NCBI GenBank assembly: GCA_030524785.1
Contig: JAUNFZ010000006.1
Coordinates: forward strand, 1-58,049
Reading direction: 5' to 3'
DNA: 58,049 nucleotides
Source: Eubacteriales bacterium
GTDB lineage: Bacteria; Bacillota; Clostridia; Lachnospirales; Lachnospiraceae
The notes beneath the pieces are model-generated. The model worked only from the letters and a program-made list of their open reading frames with translations. It did no database searches and was not told the origin of the DNA. Shown piece after piece: positions 42,946 through 52,351 of the stretch (its first letter is position 1; every line of letters starts with the position of its first letter). Position numbers and translations under genes: made by a program.

Positions 42946-44070
42946 ATGAATGTGACAGAAAAAAGAAAAACAGTGAATATTGCATTGATAGGCTGCGGCT
43001 TTATGGGCAAGGAACATTCCAAAGCCTGGTCCCTTGCACCTGTAAGCTGCCCGGATATTGAGGCTACTCCGGTAAAGAAAATTTTGTGTGATGCCTTTCC
43101 AGGTGCAGCCGAAGAAAAAGCGAGGCTGTGGGGATATGAGGAGTACTGTACGGACTATCGTGAGATTTTAGAAAGAGAAGATATTGATATTGTAGATATC
43201 TGCACACCGGCGCCGAGTCATGCGGACATTGCCATAGAATGTATAAAAGCAGGCAAATTCGTGGCATGTGAAAAGCCGCTGGTGTTAAACAGAGCAGATG
43301 GAGAAAGAATTTTGCAGGCAGTGAAAAAGTATAAGGGAAGAACAGCCACTTGTTTCAACAAAAGAAGATGGCCGGCAGTTGAGTTTGCCAGACAGCTGAT
43401 CAAGGAAGGAACGATTGGAGACATTTATCTTTACAATGGGAGATATGTGCAGGATTGCTTAAGTGCTATTGCCAACAGAGGACCGCAGTCGTCTGGAGGA
43501 GGTTTCGCAGATTCTGGAAGTCATATTTTGGATATGTGCAGATATATTCTGGATGACCATTTTGATGCAGTAGTAGCCAGGACTTATCAATTAGACCCGG
43601 ACGGCAGGAAGGGAGAAGTGTCGAAACGGGTAAATGAGGAAGAATGTTTTGCTTTGGTACTGGCTCAGATGAAATCAGGTATTACTGCTTCTCTTTATGA
43701 GACATATGCGTACAGTGGGACAGGTGAGGATATTTCTTTTGAAGTGCTGGGTTCCAGAGGAAGTATGCGGTGGTCGGGAGCGAATCCGTCTGTATTTCAG
43801 CTTTCCATAAAAGATGGAGATAACCGAACAAATGGATTCCGTAATATTTTAATGGGACCGGAGCATCCATATGGAAACAGTGTTCCTGTTCTTCCGGGAT
43901 TTGGCGTTGGAGTAGCAGACAATATGTCTTTCCAGGCATATGAGATCGTCAATGCATACTGCAGGAACTATGATTATAATCCGAATTTTGAGGATGCATG
44001 GGAAATCATAAAGGTATGCGATGATATTCGGACTTCCGAAAAAATGAAACAGTGGGTGAAATGTTGCTAA
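42946..44070 (+). CDS. Gfo/Idh/MocA-family oxidoreductase
   Basis: A 374-residue NAD(P)-dependent oxidoreductase. The Rossmann loop is IALIGCGFMGKEH, the family lysine motif is ACEKPLVLN, and GGGFADSGSHILDM carries the conserved catalytic-site histidine. It would oxidise a hydroxyl of a sugar, polyol or sugar acid. The ATG at 42946 is chosen because GGAGGA at 42933 is a ribosome binding site, although it overlaps an earlier ATG. It follows the TIM-barrel gene by 29 bases. Substrate unknown. Confidence 0.85.
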   Translation: MNVTEKRKTVNIALIGCGFMGKEHSKAWSLAPVSCPDIEATPVKKILCDAFPGAAEEKARLWGYEEYCTDYREILEREDIDIVDICTPAPSHADIAIECIKAGKFVACEKPLVLNRADGERILQAVKKYKGRTATCFNKRRWPAVEFARQLIKEGTIGDIYLYNGRYVQDCLSAIANRGPQSSGGGFADSGSHILDMCRYILDDHFDAVVARTYQLDPDGRKGEVSKRVNEEECFALVLAQMKSGITASLYETYAYSGTGEDISFEVLGSRGSMRWSGANPSVFQLSIKDGDNRTNGFRNILMGPEHPYGNSVPVLPGFGVGVADNMSFQAYEIVNAYCRNYDYNPNFEDAWEIIKVCDDIRTSEKMKQWVKCC

Positions 44071-44083
44071 AGAGGATAGATAC

Positions 44084-45274
44084 ATGGTGGCGAGGGAAAG
44101 ACTAGATCAATTATTAGAGAATTTTATATCAGAAGGGGTTCCTGGTTGCAGTCTGGCAGTGAGTTATAAAGGAAAGATTGTTTATACTGGATACCGAGGG
44201 GTTTCACGGATAGAGGATCAGAAGAAGGTAGACGAACATACAGTTTATCGAATCATGTCCTGTACCAAGAATGTAACTTCAGTGGCGATTATGAAGCTGT
44301 ATGAAGAAGGACGTCTGCTATTAAATGATTCATTGGGGAATTATCTTCCGTTTTTCAGAGACTGCTCTTATCAGACGTTTAATCCTGCCAATGAGCGGAT
44401 TATCAGAAAAATCAGCAAACCAATAACGATAAAGGATCTCATGATGATGACTTCAGGGATTCCCTATGGTGGAAAGGGTTCTTTTACTGCCAGTGAATAT
44501 TTGGAAAAAATTGGCGATATTTATGCGCCGTCCACCATGGAACTGGCAGAAAGAATCAGTGAAATTCCGCTTCAGTTTGAACCGGGAACTCACTGGCAGT
44601 ATGGAATGGGATATGATGTGCTGGGAGCAGTGGTAGAATCAGTATCCGGAAAAAAATTTGGGGAATACTTAAAAGAAGAAATTTTTGATCCGCTGGAAAT
44701 GAAGCATACCGGGTTTGTTTGTACCAGAGAAATGGAAGATAATCTGGCATGGCCATACAATTTGTCTGAAGAAGTTCCTTTTCACGACGAAACAGAACCG
44801 TTAATCCGGGAGCGGAGCCATCGAAAAGCAGAATTGGGAGGAGCTGGGTTATACTCCACGTTAGATGACCTTATCCGGTTTGCAGGAATGTTGGGGCAGG
44901 GGGGAATCTGGAATGGAAAACGTATTCTCAGCAAGAATACAGTAGATTTGATGCGAAAAAACCATTTAAAAGGGCAGCCGATGGAAGACTTCCGGATTAT
45001 GGCAAGAGATGCTTATCCTTGGTATGAGGGATATGGGTGGAGCTTGTGCGGAAGAACGCTGATGGACTGCCAGGCAGCAGGAAGTAATGGATCGGTAGGA
45101 GAGTTTGGATGGTGCGGAATGTATGGCACCTATCTTTTGGCAGATCCGGAAAAAAATCTGGGAGTGGCTTACATGCAGCAGACGTTTCCTGTAATCGGAG
45201 GAAAGCAGGATTACTGTCATCCAAGAGTCAGAAATGTTGTGTATGCTCTTTTAGATGAATGGGAAGAATTATAG
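44084..45274 (+). CDS. Serine hydrolase of the beta-lactamase/EstB type
   Basis: A 396-residue class C beta-lactamase-like serine hydrolase. The SxxK motif is MSCTKNV (about residue 63), the tyrosine motif WQYGMGYDVLG (about 167), and a glycine-rich GGAGLYSTLDD segment follows. No signal peptide is evident, so it acts in the cytoplasm, more like an esterase or acyl-transfer enzyme than an antibiotic-resistance enzyme. Inside a sugar operon it may remove an ester group from the imported compound (inference). ATG at 44084. Confidence 0.82.
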   Translation: MVARERLDQLLENFISEGVPGCSLAVSYKGKIVYTGYRGVSRIEDQKKVDEHTVYRIMSCTKNVTSVAIMKLYEEGRLLLNDSLGNYLPFFRDCSYQTFNPANERIIRKISKPITIKDLMMMTSGIPYGGKGSFTASEYLEKIGDIYAPSTMELAERISEIPLQFEPGTHWQYGMGYDVLGAVVESVSGKKFGEYLKEEIFDPLEMKHTGFVCTREMEDNLAWPYNLSEEVPFHDETEPLIRERSHRKAELGGAGLYSTLDDLIRFAGMLGQGGIWNGKRILSKNTVDLMRKNHLKGQPMEDFRIMARDAYPWYEGYGWSLCGRTLMDCQAAGSNGSVGEFGWCGMYGTYLLADPEKNLGVAYMQQTFPVIGGKQDYCHPRVRNVVYALLDEWEEL

Positions 45275-45290
45275 AAAGAATGAAAATATT

Positions 45291-47027
45291 ATGCTGAGAA
45301 AGTTAATTAATACTCCGTCCTACAAGGTGGAGGAGATGCTGGAAGGATATGCAGGCGCTTTTCCTGACTTTTATGAACTTCATCCACAGGTAAAGGGGAT
45401 CCTTTACAAAAACAGACGGAAAGGCAAGGTAGTGCTGGTATGCGGCGGCGGAGCAGGCCATGAGCCCATGTCTATTGGATTTGTGGGCCAGGGGCTTGCT
45501 GATGCGGCGATATGCGGAAACTTATATAATTCTCCGGATGCGGACAGTATTTATCAGGTTGCAAAGGCAGCGGAATCGGGGAAAGGTATTTTGTTCCTGT
45601 ATGGGAATTACATGGGCGATAAAATGAATTTTGATGCGGCAGAAAAAAGACTGAAAGCGGAAGGAATTGCCGTTGGCCATTTTTGCGTCCACGATGATAT
45701 TGCATCAGCTCCTGTGACGAAAAAAGAAGAACGTAGAGGAATTGTTGGAGGAGTTTTTCTATACCGGATAGCTGGTGCTGCCAGTGATGCCGGTATGGAA
45801 TTAGAAGAAATCCTTGCACTTTTGGAGCGGGAAGGCAATAGGGTATGGAGTGTTGGAGCTGCGATTACAGACCGGCATAGAGATATCAGGAAAAGTGCGG
45901 CAGACCATAATTCTGAGAAAGTACATGTGGAGTATGGAATAGGGCTTCATGGAGAATGTGGAATTTTGTCTATGGAATTATCCAGTGCAGATGAATTAGT
46001 GGATAAGATGTACAGCCAGATTATGGATGAGGCAGATATTCAAAAAGACAGCGAAGTATGTGTCCTGGTGAATGGCCTGGGAAGTATTTCTTATATGGAA
46101 TTATCCATTGTTTTTCGAAGGGTGAAACAATTGCTGGAAGGAGACGGCATCAAAATATACGATGCAGATATGGATAACTATTGCTCCAGCTATGAGGCGG
46201 AAGGGTTTTCACTTGCATTGTTTAAAATTTCGGATGAAATAAAGAAGTTTTACAATGCACCCTGCTATAGCCCCTGCTATCACCACAGAGTAACAGACCG
46301 GGAAAGAGAGTATGGCAGGAGTATGGCGGTTCTGCCAAGAAAAACAGAAGAAAGCGACGGAGAATTTTATAAACCAGCCGGGGAAAAGACGAAAATTAGA
46401 AATGAAATAACAATGGAGCAATTTAGGGATATGATGCTCTATATGGCGAAGCGCCTGATCGGGGAGGAAGAATATCTGTCAGAGCTGGACAGTATATTTG
46501 GAGACGGGGATCATGGAATATGCATTGCAAATGGCATGAGGCGGGCCAGTAAGCAGATGATGACGCTGACGCAGGAACAGAAACCCGAGGATGTCTGCGA
46601 AGCTCTCAGCACTGCTATGATGCTGATTGGAGGTGCTTCCGGAGTTTTCTATGGAACCATCTTTAAAGCAGCAGCCAGAACTATTGAAGGAAAGCGTGTT
46701 TTGAACACGGCTGATTTTGCAGAGATGTGGGGAATGTCTTTGGCAGCGCTTATGGAGAAAGGACATGCCCAAAAAGGAGATAAGACCATGGTAGACGCTT
46801 TGGCGCCTGCGGCGGAGTGTCTGGCAGAGAATAAAGAAAAAGAGTTCCCGGAAATACTTTCGCTGGCAGAGAAAGCAGCAAAAAAAGGGATGTTGAATAC
46901 GAAAAAAATGGCGGCAAAATTTGGGAGAGGGAAATTCCTGACAGAGAAGGCATATGGATGCCAGGATGCCGGAGCTACTACTATTTGGATTATGTTCAGA
47001 AGTATGCGTGAATATTTGGAATGCTGA
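45291..47027 (+). CDS. DhaK-DhaL fusion kinase 1 (dihydroxyacetone/ketose kinase)
   Basis: A 578-residue ATP-dependent kinase. DhaK domain (1-330): VCGGGAGHEP and the substrate-binding histidine in GIGLHGECG, which forms a hemiaminal with the ketone. DhaL domain (about 375-575): ATP site FGDGDHGIC and GASGVFYGT, then GDKTMVDAL. Fusion kinases of this family phosphorylate dihydroxyacetone, L- or D-erythrulose or D-apulose. The ATG at 45291 has a weak GAAAGAATG site; another in-frame ATG at 45255 overlaps the hydrolase gene. Its 3' end overlaps the regulator gene. Confidence 0.9.
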   Translation: MLRKLINTPSYKVEEMLEGYAGAFPDFYELHPQVKGILYKNRRKGKVVLVCGGGAGHEPMSIGFVGQGLADAAICGNLYNSPDADSIYQVAKAAESGKGILFLYGNYMGDKMNFDAAEKRLKAEGIAVGHFCVHDDIASAPVTKKEERRGIVGGVFLYRIAGAASDAGMELEEILALLEREGNRVWSVGAAITDRHRDIRKSAADHNSEKVHVEYGIGLHGECGILSMELSSADELVDKMYSQIMDEADIQKDSEVCVLVNGLGSISYMELSIVFRRVKQLLEGDGIKIYDADMDNYCSSYEAEGFSLALFKISDEIKKFYNAPCYSPCYHHRVTDREREYGRSMAVLPRKTEESDGEFYKPAGEKTKIRNEITMEQFRDMMLYMAKRLIGEEEYLSELDSIFGDGDHGICIANGMRRASKQMMTLTQEQKPEDVCEALSTAMMLIGGASGVFYGTIFKAAARTIEGKRVLNTADFAEMWGMSLAALMEKGHAQKGDKTMVDALAPAAECLAENKEKEFPEILSLAEKAAKKGMLNTKKMAAKFGRGKFLTEKAYGCQDAGATTIWIMFRSMREYLEC

Positions 47028-48610
47028 CAATATTTTTAATAGAGGACAAAGAAAATACAAGCAGACAGGCTGCAGATTTAATAAGAGAGGCTGGTTATGA
47101 ATATGTGCCCTGCAATTGGAACAGCCGGTTGACAGTTCTGAGCGATATTGAGATAAACAGACCGGATATCGTATTGTTCTGCGCAAGTATAAAAGAGGAT
47201 ACTTTTGGAGTGACAGAATTTCTCAGGGAAATTCGTATTGTCAGTCCATCTTCTCAGATACTGGTAGTGTCAGAAAATCACAGCGTGAGGGTATGCGATA
47301 TAGCGATTGACGGTGAGGCAGACTGGGTTCTGAGCCTGGAGGAGGCGGAGCAGCTTCTTGAGAAAGTTCTTCATAGAATGGAGCGGAAGAAGCAGAAAAT
47401 CTCAAAGAATCATGCGGAAATGAAACAATATTTATTTGCTGCATTTGTAAAAGAGAAAAACAGGTTAAGCCGTGATGAATACCGCGAACTGTTTGGAAAT
47501 TATGAAAAGGAACCGCTGTTTCAGATTGTTATTGTTCATGTATTGCCTCCATACAGAAAAAGGAATCTGCTTGATGAGAATAATATCGCTACCATGAAAG
47601 GGAGCAGTATTCTGGAAGAACATCTGAAAAGGGTAGACAAATATCTTTTGGCGAAGGACAGGCTGGACATAATTATCTGTTTGATAGGAAGCGGAGAGGA
47701 ACTGCAAAATGCAAGACTTCAGTTAAATCAATATTTAAGGGATATGCAGGAAATGAATGTGACGCTGACCAGAGCGGCGGCCTGGGTGAGTTTAGGGAAA
47801 ACTGTGGAACGGACAGAAGATATTCCAGATAGTTATGCTTCGGCGTGTGCTCTTTTAAATGCCAGATTTTTTGGAGAAAGTATTAGTCTGTTGGAAGCAA
47901 AAACGGAAGATGGGACTACAAAAGAAAGCGAATTTAAAGAGCAGTTTTGGATTTATGATGTGAGAAAAACGCTGGCAAATGCATTGGAAATTTTAGATGA
48001 AAGGGTAATTCATCGGACGCTGATGCAGTTAAAGAGTAATCTTGTCAGTGCGGTAAATTTTCAGGCAGAGGATGTGTATGTTATTTATAAAACACTGGTA
48101 TCCGTGTTTTTGAAAGAATTGGAAAGCAGGGAAATTGACTTGTCAGAGCACTTTATTCATTATGACTCTTTACTGAGAGAATATGACTTTTTTTGGAACC
48201 TGGACGATTTATTTGGTAATTTGGAGAGGCTATATCTGGAGGGAATCCGTATCCTGAAGGAAAAAGAAGAAAACAGTGCGCCTTCAGCGATTGTTCAAGC
48301 GAAAAGCTATATCAGAGCATACTTTAATATGCCTTTAACACTAAAAGAAGTCAGTGATTATGTGGGGATGAATGAACACTATTTTTCTGATTATTTCAGT
48401 AAATATATGAAAATGACATTTAAGCAGTATTTGACAGAACTAAGGATCAGATACTCCAAACAGCTGCTTTTAGACCGAAGGTATTCTATGGAAGATATAG
48501 CGGAGGCAATAGGGTATAATGACGTGAAATATTTTTTTCGGGTATTTAAGCGCGTGACCGGTATTACACCAAAAGAATACAGAACAAAATATTACGTGAA
48601 AGGCGTTTAA
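47021..48610 (+). CDS. AraC-type response-regulator-like protein with degenerate receiver
   Basis: A 529-residue regulator. N-terminal receiver-like domain (1-120), a long central linker (about 130-420) as in YesN-type regulators, and a C-terminal AraC double helix-turn-helix (about 430-525; LKEVSDYVGMNEHYFSDYF and IAEAIGYNDVKYFFRVF). The receiver keeps the acidic start (LIEDKE), but the phosphorylated aspartate is Cys54 (DIVLFCA). No sensor kinase lies in the window. It probably regulates this operon without classical phosphorylation. ATG at 47021 overlaps the kinase gene by seven bases. Confidence 0.82.
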   Translation: MLTIFLIEDKENTSRQAADLIREAGYEYVPCNWNSRLTVLSDIEINRPDIVLFCASIKEDTFGVTEFLREIRIVSPSSQILVVSENHSVRVCDIAIDGEADWVLSLEEAEQLLEKVLHRMERKKQKISKNHAEMKQYLFAAFVKEKNRLSRDEYRELFGNYEKEPLFQIVIVHVLPPYRKRNLLDENNIATMKGSSILEEHLKRVDKYLLAKDRLDIIICLIGSGEELQNARLQLNQYLRDMQEMNVTLTRAAAWVSLGKTVERTEDIPDSYASACALLNARFFGESISLLEAKTEDGTTKESEFKEQFWIYDVRKTLANALEILDERVIHRTLMQLKSNLVSAVNFQAEDVYVIYKTLVSVFLKELESREIDLSEHFIHYDSLLREYDFFWNLDDLFGNLERLYLEGIRILKEKEENSAPSAIVQAKSYIRAYFNMPLTLKEVSDYVGMNEHYFSDYFSKYMKMTFKQYLTELRIRYSKQLLLDRRYSMEDIAEAIGYNDVKYFFRVFKRVTGITPKEYRTKYYVKGV

Positions 48611-48670
48611 AACGTATTGGAAGCAAAAAACGATATAGCAATTTGAAAACAGAAAAGGGGGCGGAATAAA

Positions 48671-49732
48671 GTGAAAGCTGCAGTGTATGAGGGAAATCAT
48701 CAGATTACGATAAAAGAAGGGCGCATCGTGACGCCAAAAGAACATCAGGTGCGTCTTGAAATTGCATATTGCGGGATCTGCGGTTCAGATCTCCATATAT
48801 TAAATGGAACAGAAGATAAGAGAATGAAACTGCCGTCTATTATCGGCCATGAATGTTCGGCGATAGTGGCAGAAACAGGAGCTGGGGTAACGAATTTAAA
48901 AAAGGGCGATCATGTGGTAGTGATGCCGGTAAAGGCATGCGGTGTTTGCAGAGCATGCAGAGAAGGCTTTGGTCATGTCTGCGCTAATCTGCAAGTTCGG
49001 GGAATTGAGACAGAGGGGGCGTTTCAATATAGCTGGACAGTAGATGCAGATGCGGTAATTAAGATTCCTGATTCTTTGGATTTAAAATTAGCTGCACTGG
49101 CAGAACCGTTATCTATTTGCTGTCATGTGGTGAAACGGGGAGGAGTAAAAGCCGGCGATTATGCAGTGATTATTGGAGGTGGTCCAATTGGGCTTATGAC
49201 AGCATTAGTTGCAAAGTCACAGGGGGCCCGGACAGTAATTTCAGAGGTGAACAGAAATCGTCTGAAAAAGGCCAGGGAATTGGGAATTACAGCGGTGAAT
49301 CCGATAGAAACGGATATCAGAGAATATGTGCTTCAGGCCACAGATGGTTCAGGCGCAGAGGTAGTATTTGAGACTTCTGGTTCCCAGGCAGGAGTAGAAA
49401 CAATGGTGCTTCTTCCCAAAGTAAGAGGAAAGATAGTACTTGTGGCCATTTATGGAAAGCCGATGACAGTGGATTTGAAACAATTGTATTGTTATGAGAA
49501 AGAAATAACTACTTCCAGGATGCAGGAAAAGGAAGATTTTGAAAAAGCGATTGATTTATTGAATAGAAAAGAATTTGATGCTTACAAAATGATTACTTCT
49601 GTATTACCTATTACTGAAATTATGCAGGGATTCCAGCGATGTGCCGACCCGGAGGGAAAAGAAGTGAAGGTAATGATAGATTGCCATATGAATGAAAAAC
49701 CTAGGCAGGAAACGACAAATATAAAAAATTGA
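48671..49732 (+). CDS. Zinc-dependent medium-chain alcohol/polyol dehydrogenase
   Basis: A 353-residue MDR enzyme. The catalytic zinc site is CGICGSDLHIL and GHEC; structural zinc cysteines are in CGVCRACREGFGHVC; the dinucleotide loop is IGGGPIGLM. It would oxidise a sugar alcohol to a ketose, for example threitol or erythritol to erythrulose, supplying substrate to the DhaK-DhaL kinases (inference from neighbours). The start is GTG 48671 with GGGGGCGG upstream. Confidence 0.87.
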   Translation: MKAAVYEGNHQITIKEGRIVTPKEHQVRLEIAYCGICGSDLHILNGTEDKRMKLPSIIGHECSAIVAETGAGVTNLKKGDHVVVMPVKACGVCRACREGFGHVCANLQVRGIETEGAFQYSWTVDADAVIKIPDSLDLKLAALAEPLSICCHVVKRGGVKAGDYAVIIGGGPIGLMTALVAKSQGARTVISEVNRNRLKKARELGITAVNPIETDIREYVLQATDGSGAEVVFETSGSQAGVETMVLLPKVRGKIVLVAIYGKPMTVDLKQLYCYEKEITTSRMQEKEDFEKAIDLLNRKEFDAYKMITSVLPITEIMQGFQRCADPEGKEVKVMIDCHMNEKPRQETTNIKN

Positions 49733-49754
49733 AAATCGAAAGGAAAGATTGTAA

Positions 49755-50546
49755 ATGGACGAACGGATAAAAATAAAAATCTTAGATTTGGGTGAAATTA
49801 CATGCCGTAAAAAAGAACTGATACAGACAGATTCCGAGGAAGCAATGATTTTGTCACCGATGGAAGCAGTACTGATTTATCATCCGGAGATAGGATATAT
49901 TTTGTATGACACCGGGAATGATCCTCAATGGGCACTGTCCTATACGGAGTCTATACGGGAAATATATCCTGTAACGAGAACCGTGAGTATAGAGGATGCT
50001 TTACAGAAGGAAAATTTAACCGTGGAGGACATTGATGTACTTATTCTTTCTCACCTTCACTTTGATCATGCGGGTGGGCTGAAGTTTTTCTCTAATACAA
50101 AAGCCGGCAGGCAGGTTATCGTATCGGAAGACGAATACAAAGATGCGATAAAAGAAATTGAGAAAAGCCCCGAACGTAATAAAGGAGCTTATATTGGGAA
50201 ATTATTTTATCAGTTGCCTGGAATTGAATTTAAAACGATCAGCGGACAGGCAGAATTGGCAGAGGGGATTACACTATTTGTACAAAAATGTCATACGGCA
50301 GGTGTAGTAGGAATGATTGTTGAATTGCGGGATAAAACAGTATTATTTACCGGTGATACTGTGTACCTGAAGGAAACTTACGAAAAAGAACTTCCGCCAG
50401 GCGGGGGGATCAATAAAACTCAAAAAGAGTTTTTTGATAATCTGAAGGTTCTTAAAAAGATGCAGAAAGAGCAGAAGGCAGAAATGTTTTTTGGACATGA
50501 CTACGAGCAGGCAAAAAAATGGCAGGCTTTTGGCTGGGTGGAGTAG
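49755..50546 (+). CDS. Metallo-beta-lactamase-fold hydrolase (lactonase-like)
   Basis: A 263-residue MBL-fold protein close in layout to AHL-lactonase-type enzymes. LSHLHFDHAGG is the HxHxDH metal motif, followed by KCHTAGV, FTGDTVY and FFGHDYEQ with the remaining ligands. It may hydrolyse a sugar lactone made by the dehydrogenases of the operon; a quorum-quenching role is less likely from context. ATG at 49755 after AAAGGAAAGATTG. Confidence 0.8.
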   Translation: MDERIKIKILDLGEITCRKKELIQTDSEEAMILSPMEAVLIYHPEIGYILYDTGNDPQWALSYTESIREIYPVTRTVSIEDALQKENLTVEDIDVLILSHLHFDHAGGLKFFSNTKAGRQVIVSEDEYKDAIKEIEKSPERNKGAYIGKLFYQLPGIEFKTISGQAELAEGITLFVQKCHTAGVVGMIVELRDKTVLFTGDTVYLKETYEKELPPGGGINKTQKEFFDNLKVLKKMQKEQKAEMFFGHDYEQAKKWQAFGWVE

Positions 50547-50563
50547 GAAAAGAGGAAATACAT

Positions 50564-52342
50564 ATGAGCAGAAAGATTATAAATCATCCAGATTGCGTAA
50601 TAAATGAGATGATGCAGGGTTTTGTTGAAGCATTTGGAAAATATTATGAGAAACATCCTCAGGTAAATGCGGTTCTTTCCAGATACAGGAGGAGGGATAA
50701 AGTGGCTCTGGTAGTCGGGGGAGGCAGTGGACATGAGCCTATGTTTTCAGGATTTGTAGGCGAAGGATTGGCAGATGGGGCTGCTTGTGGCAATATTTTT
50801 GCATCTCCAGATCCCAATACAGTCTATCAGACGGCAAAAGCAGTTTCCCAGGGCAAGGGAGTTCTATTTGTTTATGGATGCTATGCTGGGGATAATCTGA
50901 ACTTTGATATGGGAGAGGAATTTTTAAAGGAGGCAGGGATAGAGACCAGGCATGTACGGGTATGGGATGATGTGGCATCCGCGCCCAGGGATCGTATAGA
51001 AGACAGGAGAGGAATTGCGGGAGACGTGTTTGTGATTAAGATAGCCGGCGGTGCATGTGACGCAGGTATGAATTTGGAAGAAGCAGCCCGCATCACGGAA
51101 AAAGCACGCGATAATACCTACAGCATTGGAATTGCCACAGCACCGGCTCAATTGCCGGGAGTAGAAAAACCCATTTTTGAATTAGGGGAAGGAGAAATTG
51201 AATATGGTATGGGAATCCATGGAGAAAGAGGAATTTTGCGTACCAGTTGGCAAGAAGCAGATATTCTGACAGAAAAAATGTACGTTCAATTAATGGAAAA
51301 TGCCGAAATTAAAGCGGGGGAGGAGGTTTGTGTACTCATCAACGGCTTAGGTTCCACAACGCTGCTGGAGTTATCCATTATATACCGCAAGGTGAAAGAA
51401 CTTTTAGATAAAGATCAGATCATTGTATATGATTCTGATTTAAATAGCTACTGTACCAGCCAGGAAATGGGAGGATTCTCTATTTCTTTTCTGAGGCTGG
51501 ATAATGAGCTGAAGAAGTATTATGATATGCCCTGCCGAAGCCCATTTTATACCAGAGGGGTGTGGAAAGAAGAAAAGGAGCGTTTAGTTTCCACACTGAA
51601 AGAAAGTGAACGTTACACCGTGTCTGGAGGAGAGAAAGAATTACTGCGGGAAAAGACTTCAGAAATAGGCGGAACTGATAAACATACGGTCAAAAGCGAA
51701 GAAAATATAACAGGCAAGCTGTCTGCCCGGGCAGCCAGAAATATGCTGCTTTATGTTGCAGAAAAAATGATTGGTGAAAAAGATTACCTGACAGAGGTGG
51801 ACAATGCTGTAGGGGATGGAGATCATGGCATTGGTATGGCTGGAGGAATGGAAAAGGTAAAGCAGGTACTTTCTGCGATAAGCGAACCCCGAAGTGTATG
51901 TGAAGTATTTGATAAAGCTGGAAAAGCGATGCTTTTTTCTATGGGCGGAGCATCAGGAGTGATTTTTGGAAGCATGTTTTATGGGGGAGTCAGCGAGATG
52001 AAAGAGAAAGAGGCTTTAAGCGCTGCGGATTTTGCAAAAGCGTTCAGAAAAAGTCTGCAGACCATTAAAGAACGCGGGAAAGCGGAGGTGGGTGATAAAA
52101 CAATGGTAGACGCGTTGGAACCTGCTGCAGAGGCAATGGAAAAAGCGGCGGACCGGGGCTTTATAGAGATGCTAAAAGCAGCGGAAGCAGCGGCTAAACA
52201 GGGCATGGAGAACACGAAACACTATCGTGCAAAGTTTGGAAGGGCCAAATCTTTAATGGATAGAGCCATTGGATATCAAGATGCAGGGGCCACTTCCGTC
52301 TGGCTGATTCTTCAGGGAATGCGTGAATTTGTGGAAGGGTAG
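50564..52342 (+). CDS. DhaK-DhaL fusion kinase 2 (probable erythrulose kinase)
   Basis: A 592-residue kinase of the same build as the protein at 45291. DhaK: VGGGSGHEP and GMGIHGERG (substrate histidine). A linker of about 50 residues is followed by DhaL: AVGDGDHGIG, GASGVIFGS, GDKTMVDAL. The two proteins differ clearly in sequence, so they probably have different substrates. This one is followed directly by a TIM and an RpiB paralogue, the set used to turn L-erythrulose 1-phosphate to D-erythrose 4-phosphate in known tetritol pathways. ATG at 50564. Confidence 0.9.
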   Translation: MSRKIINHPDCVINEMMQGFVEAFGKYYEKHPQVNAVLSRYRRRDKVALVVGGGSGHEPMFSGFVGEGLADGAACGNIFASPDPNTVYQTAKAVSQGKGVLFVYGCYAGDNLNFDMGEEFLKEAGIETRHVRVWDDVASAPRDRIEDRRGIAGDVFVIKIAGGACDAGMNLEEAARITEKARDNTYSIGIATAPAQLPGVEKPIFELGEGEIEYGMGIHGERGILRTSWQEADILTEKMYVQLMENAEIKAGEEVCVLINGLGSTTLLELSIIYRKVKELLDKDQIIVYDSDLNSYCTSQEMGGFSISFLRLDNELKKYYDMPCRSPFYTRGVWKEEKERLVSTLKESERYTVSGGEKELLREKTSEIGGTDKHTVKSEENITGKLSARAARNMLLYVAEKMIGEKDYLTEVDNAVGDGDHGIGMAGGMEKVKQVLSAISEPRSVCEVFDKAGKAMLFSMGGASGVIFGSMFYGGVSEMKEKEALSAADFAKAFRKSLQTIKERGKAEVGDKTMVDALEPAAEAMEKAADRGFIEMLKAAEAAAKQGMENTKHYRAKFGRAKSLMDRAIGYQDAGATSVWLILQGMREFVEG

Positions 52343-52351
52343 GGAGGCACC

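Noticed and set aside
44084-45274. Antibiotic-resistance beta-lactamase
   Set aside because: No signal peptide, EstB-like layout and a position in a sugar operon argue for an esterase-type role.
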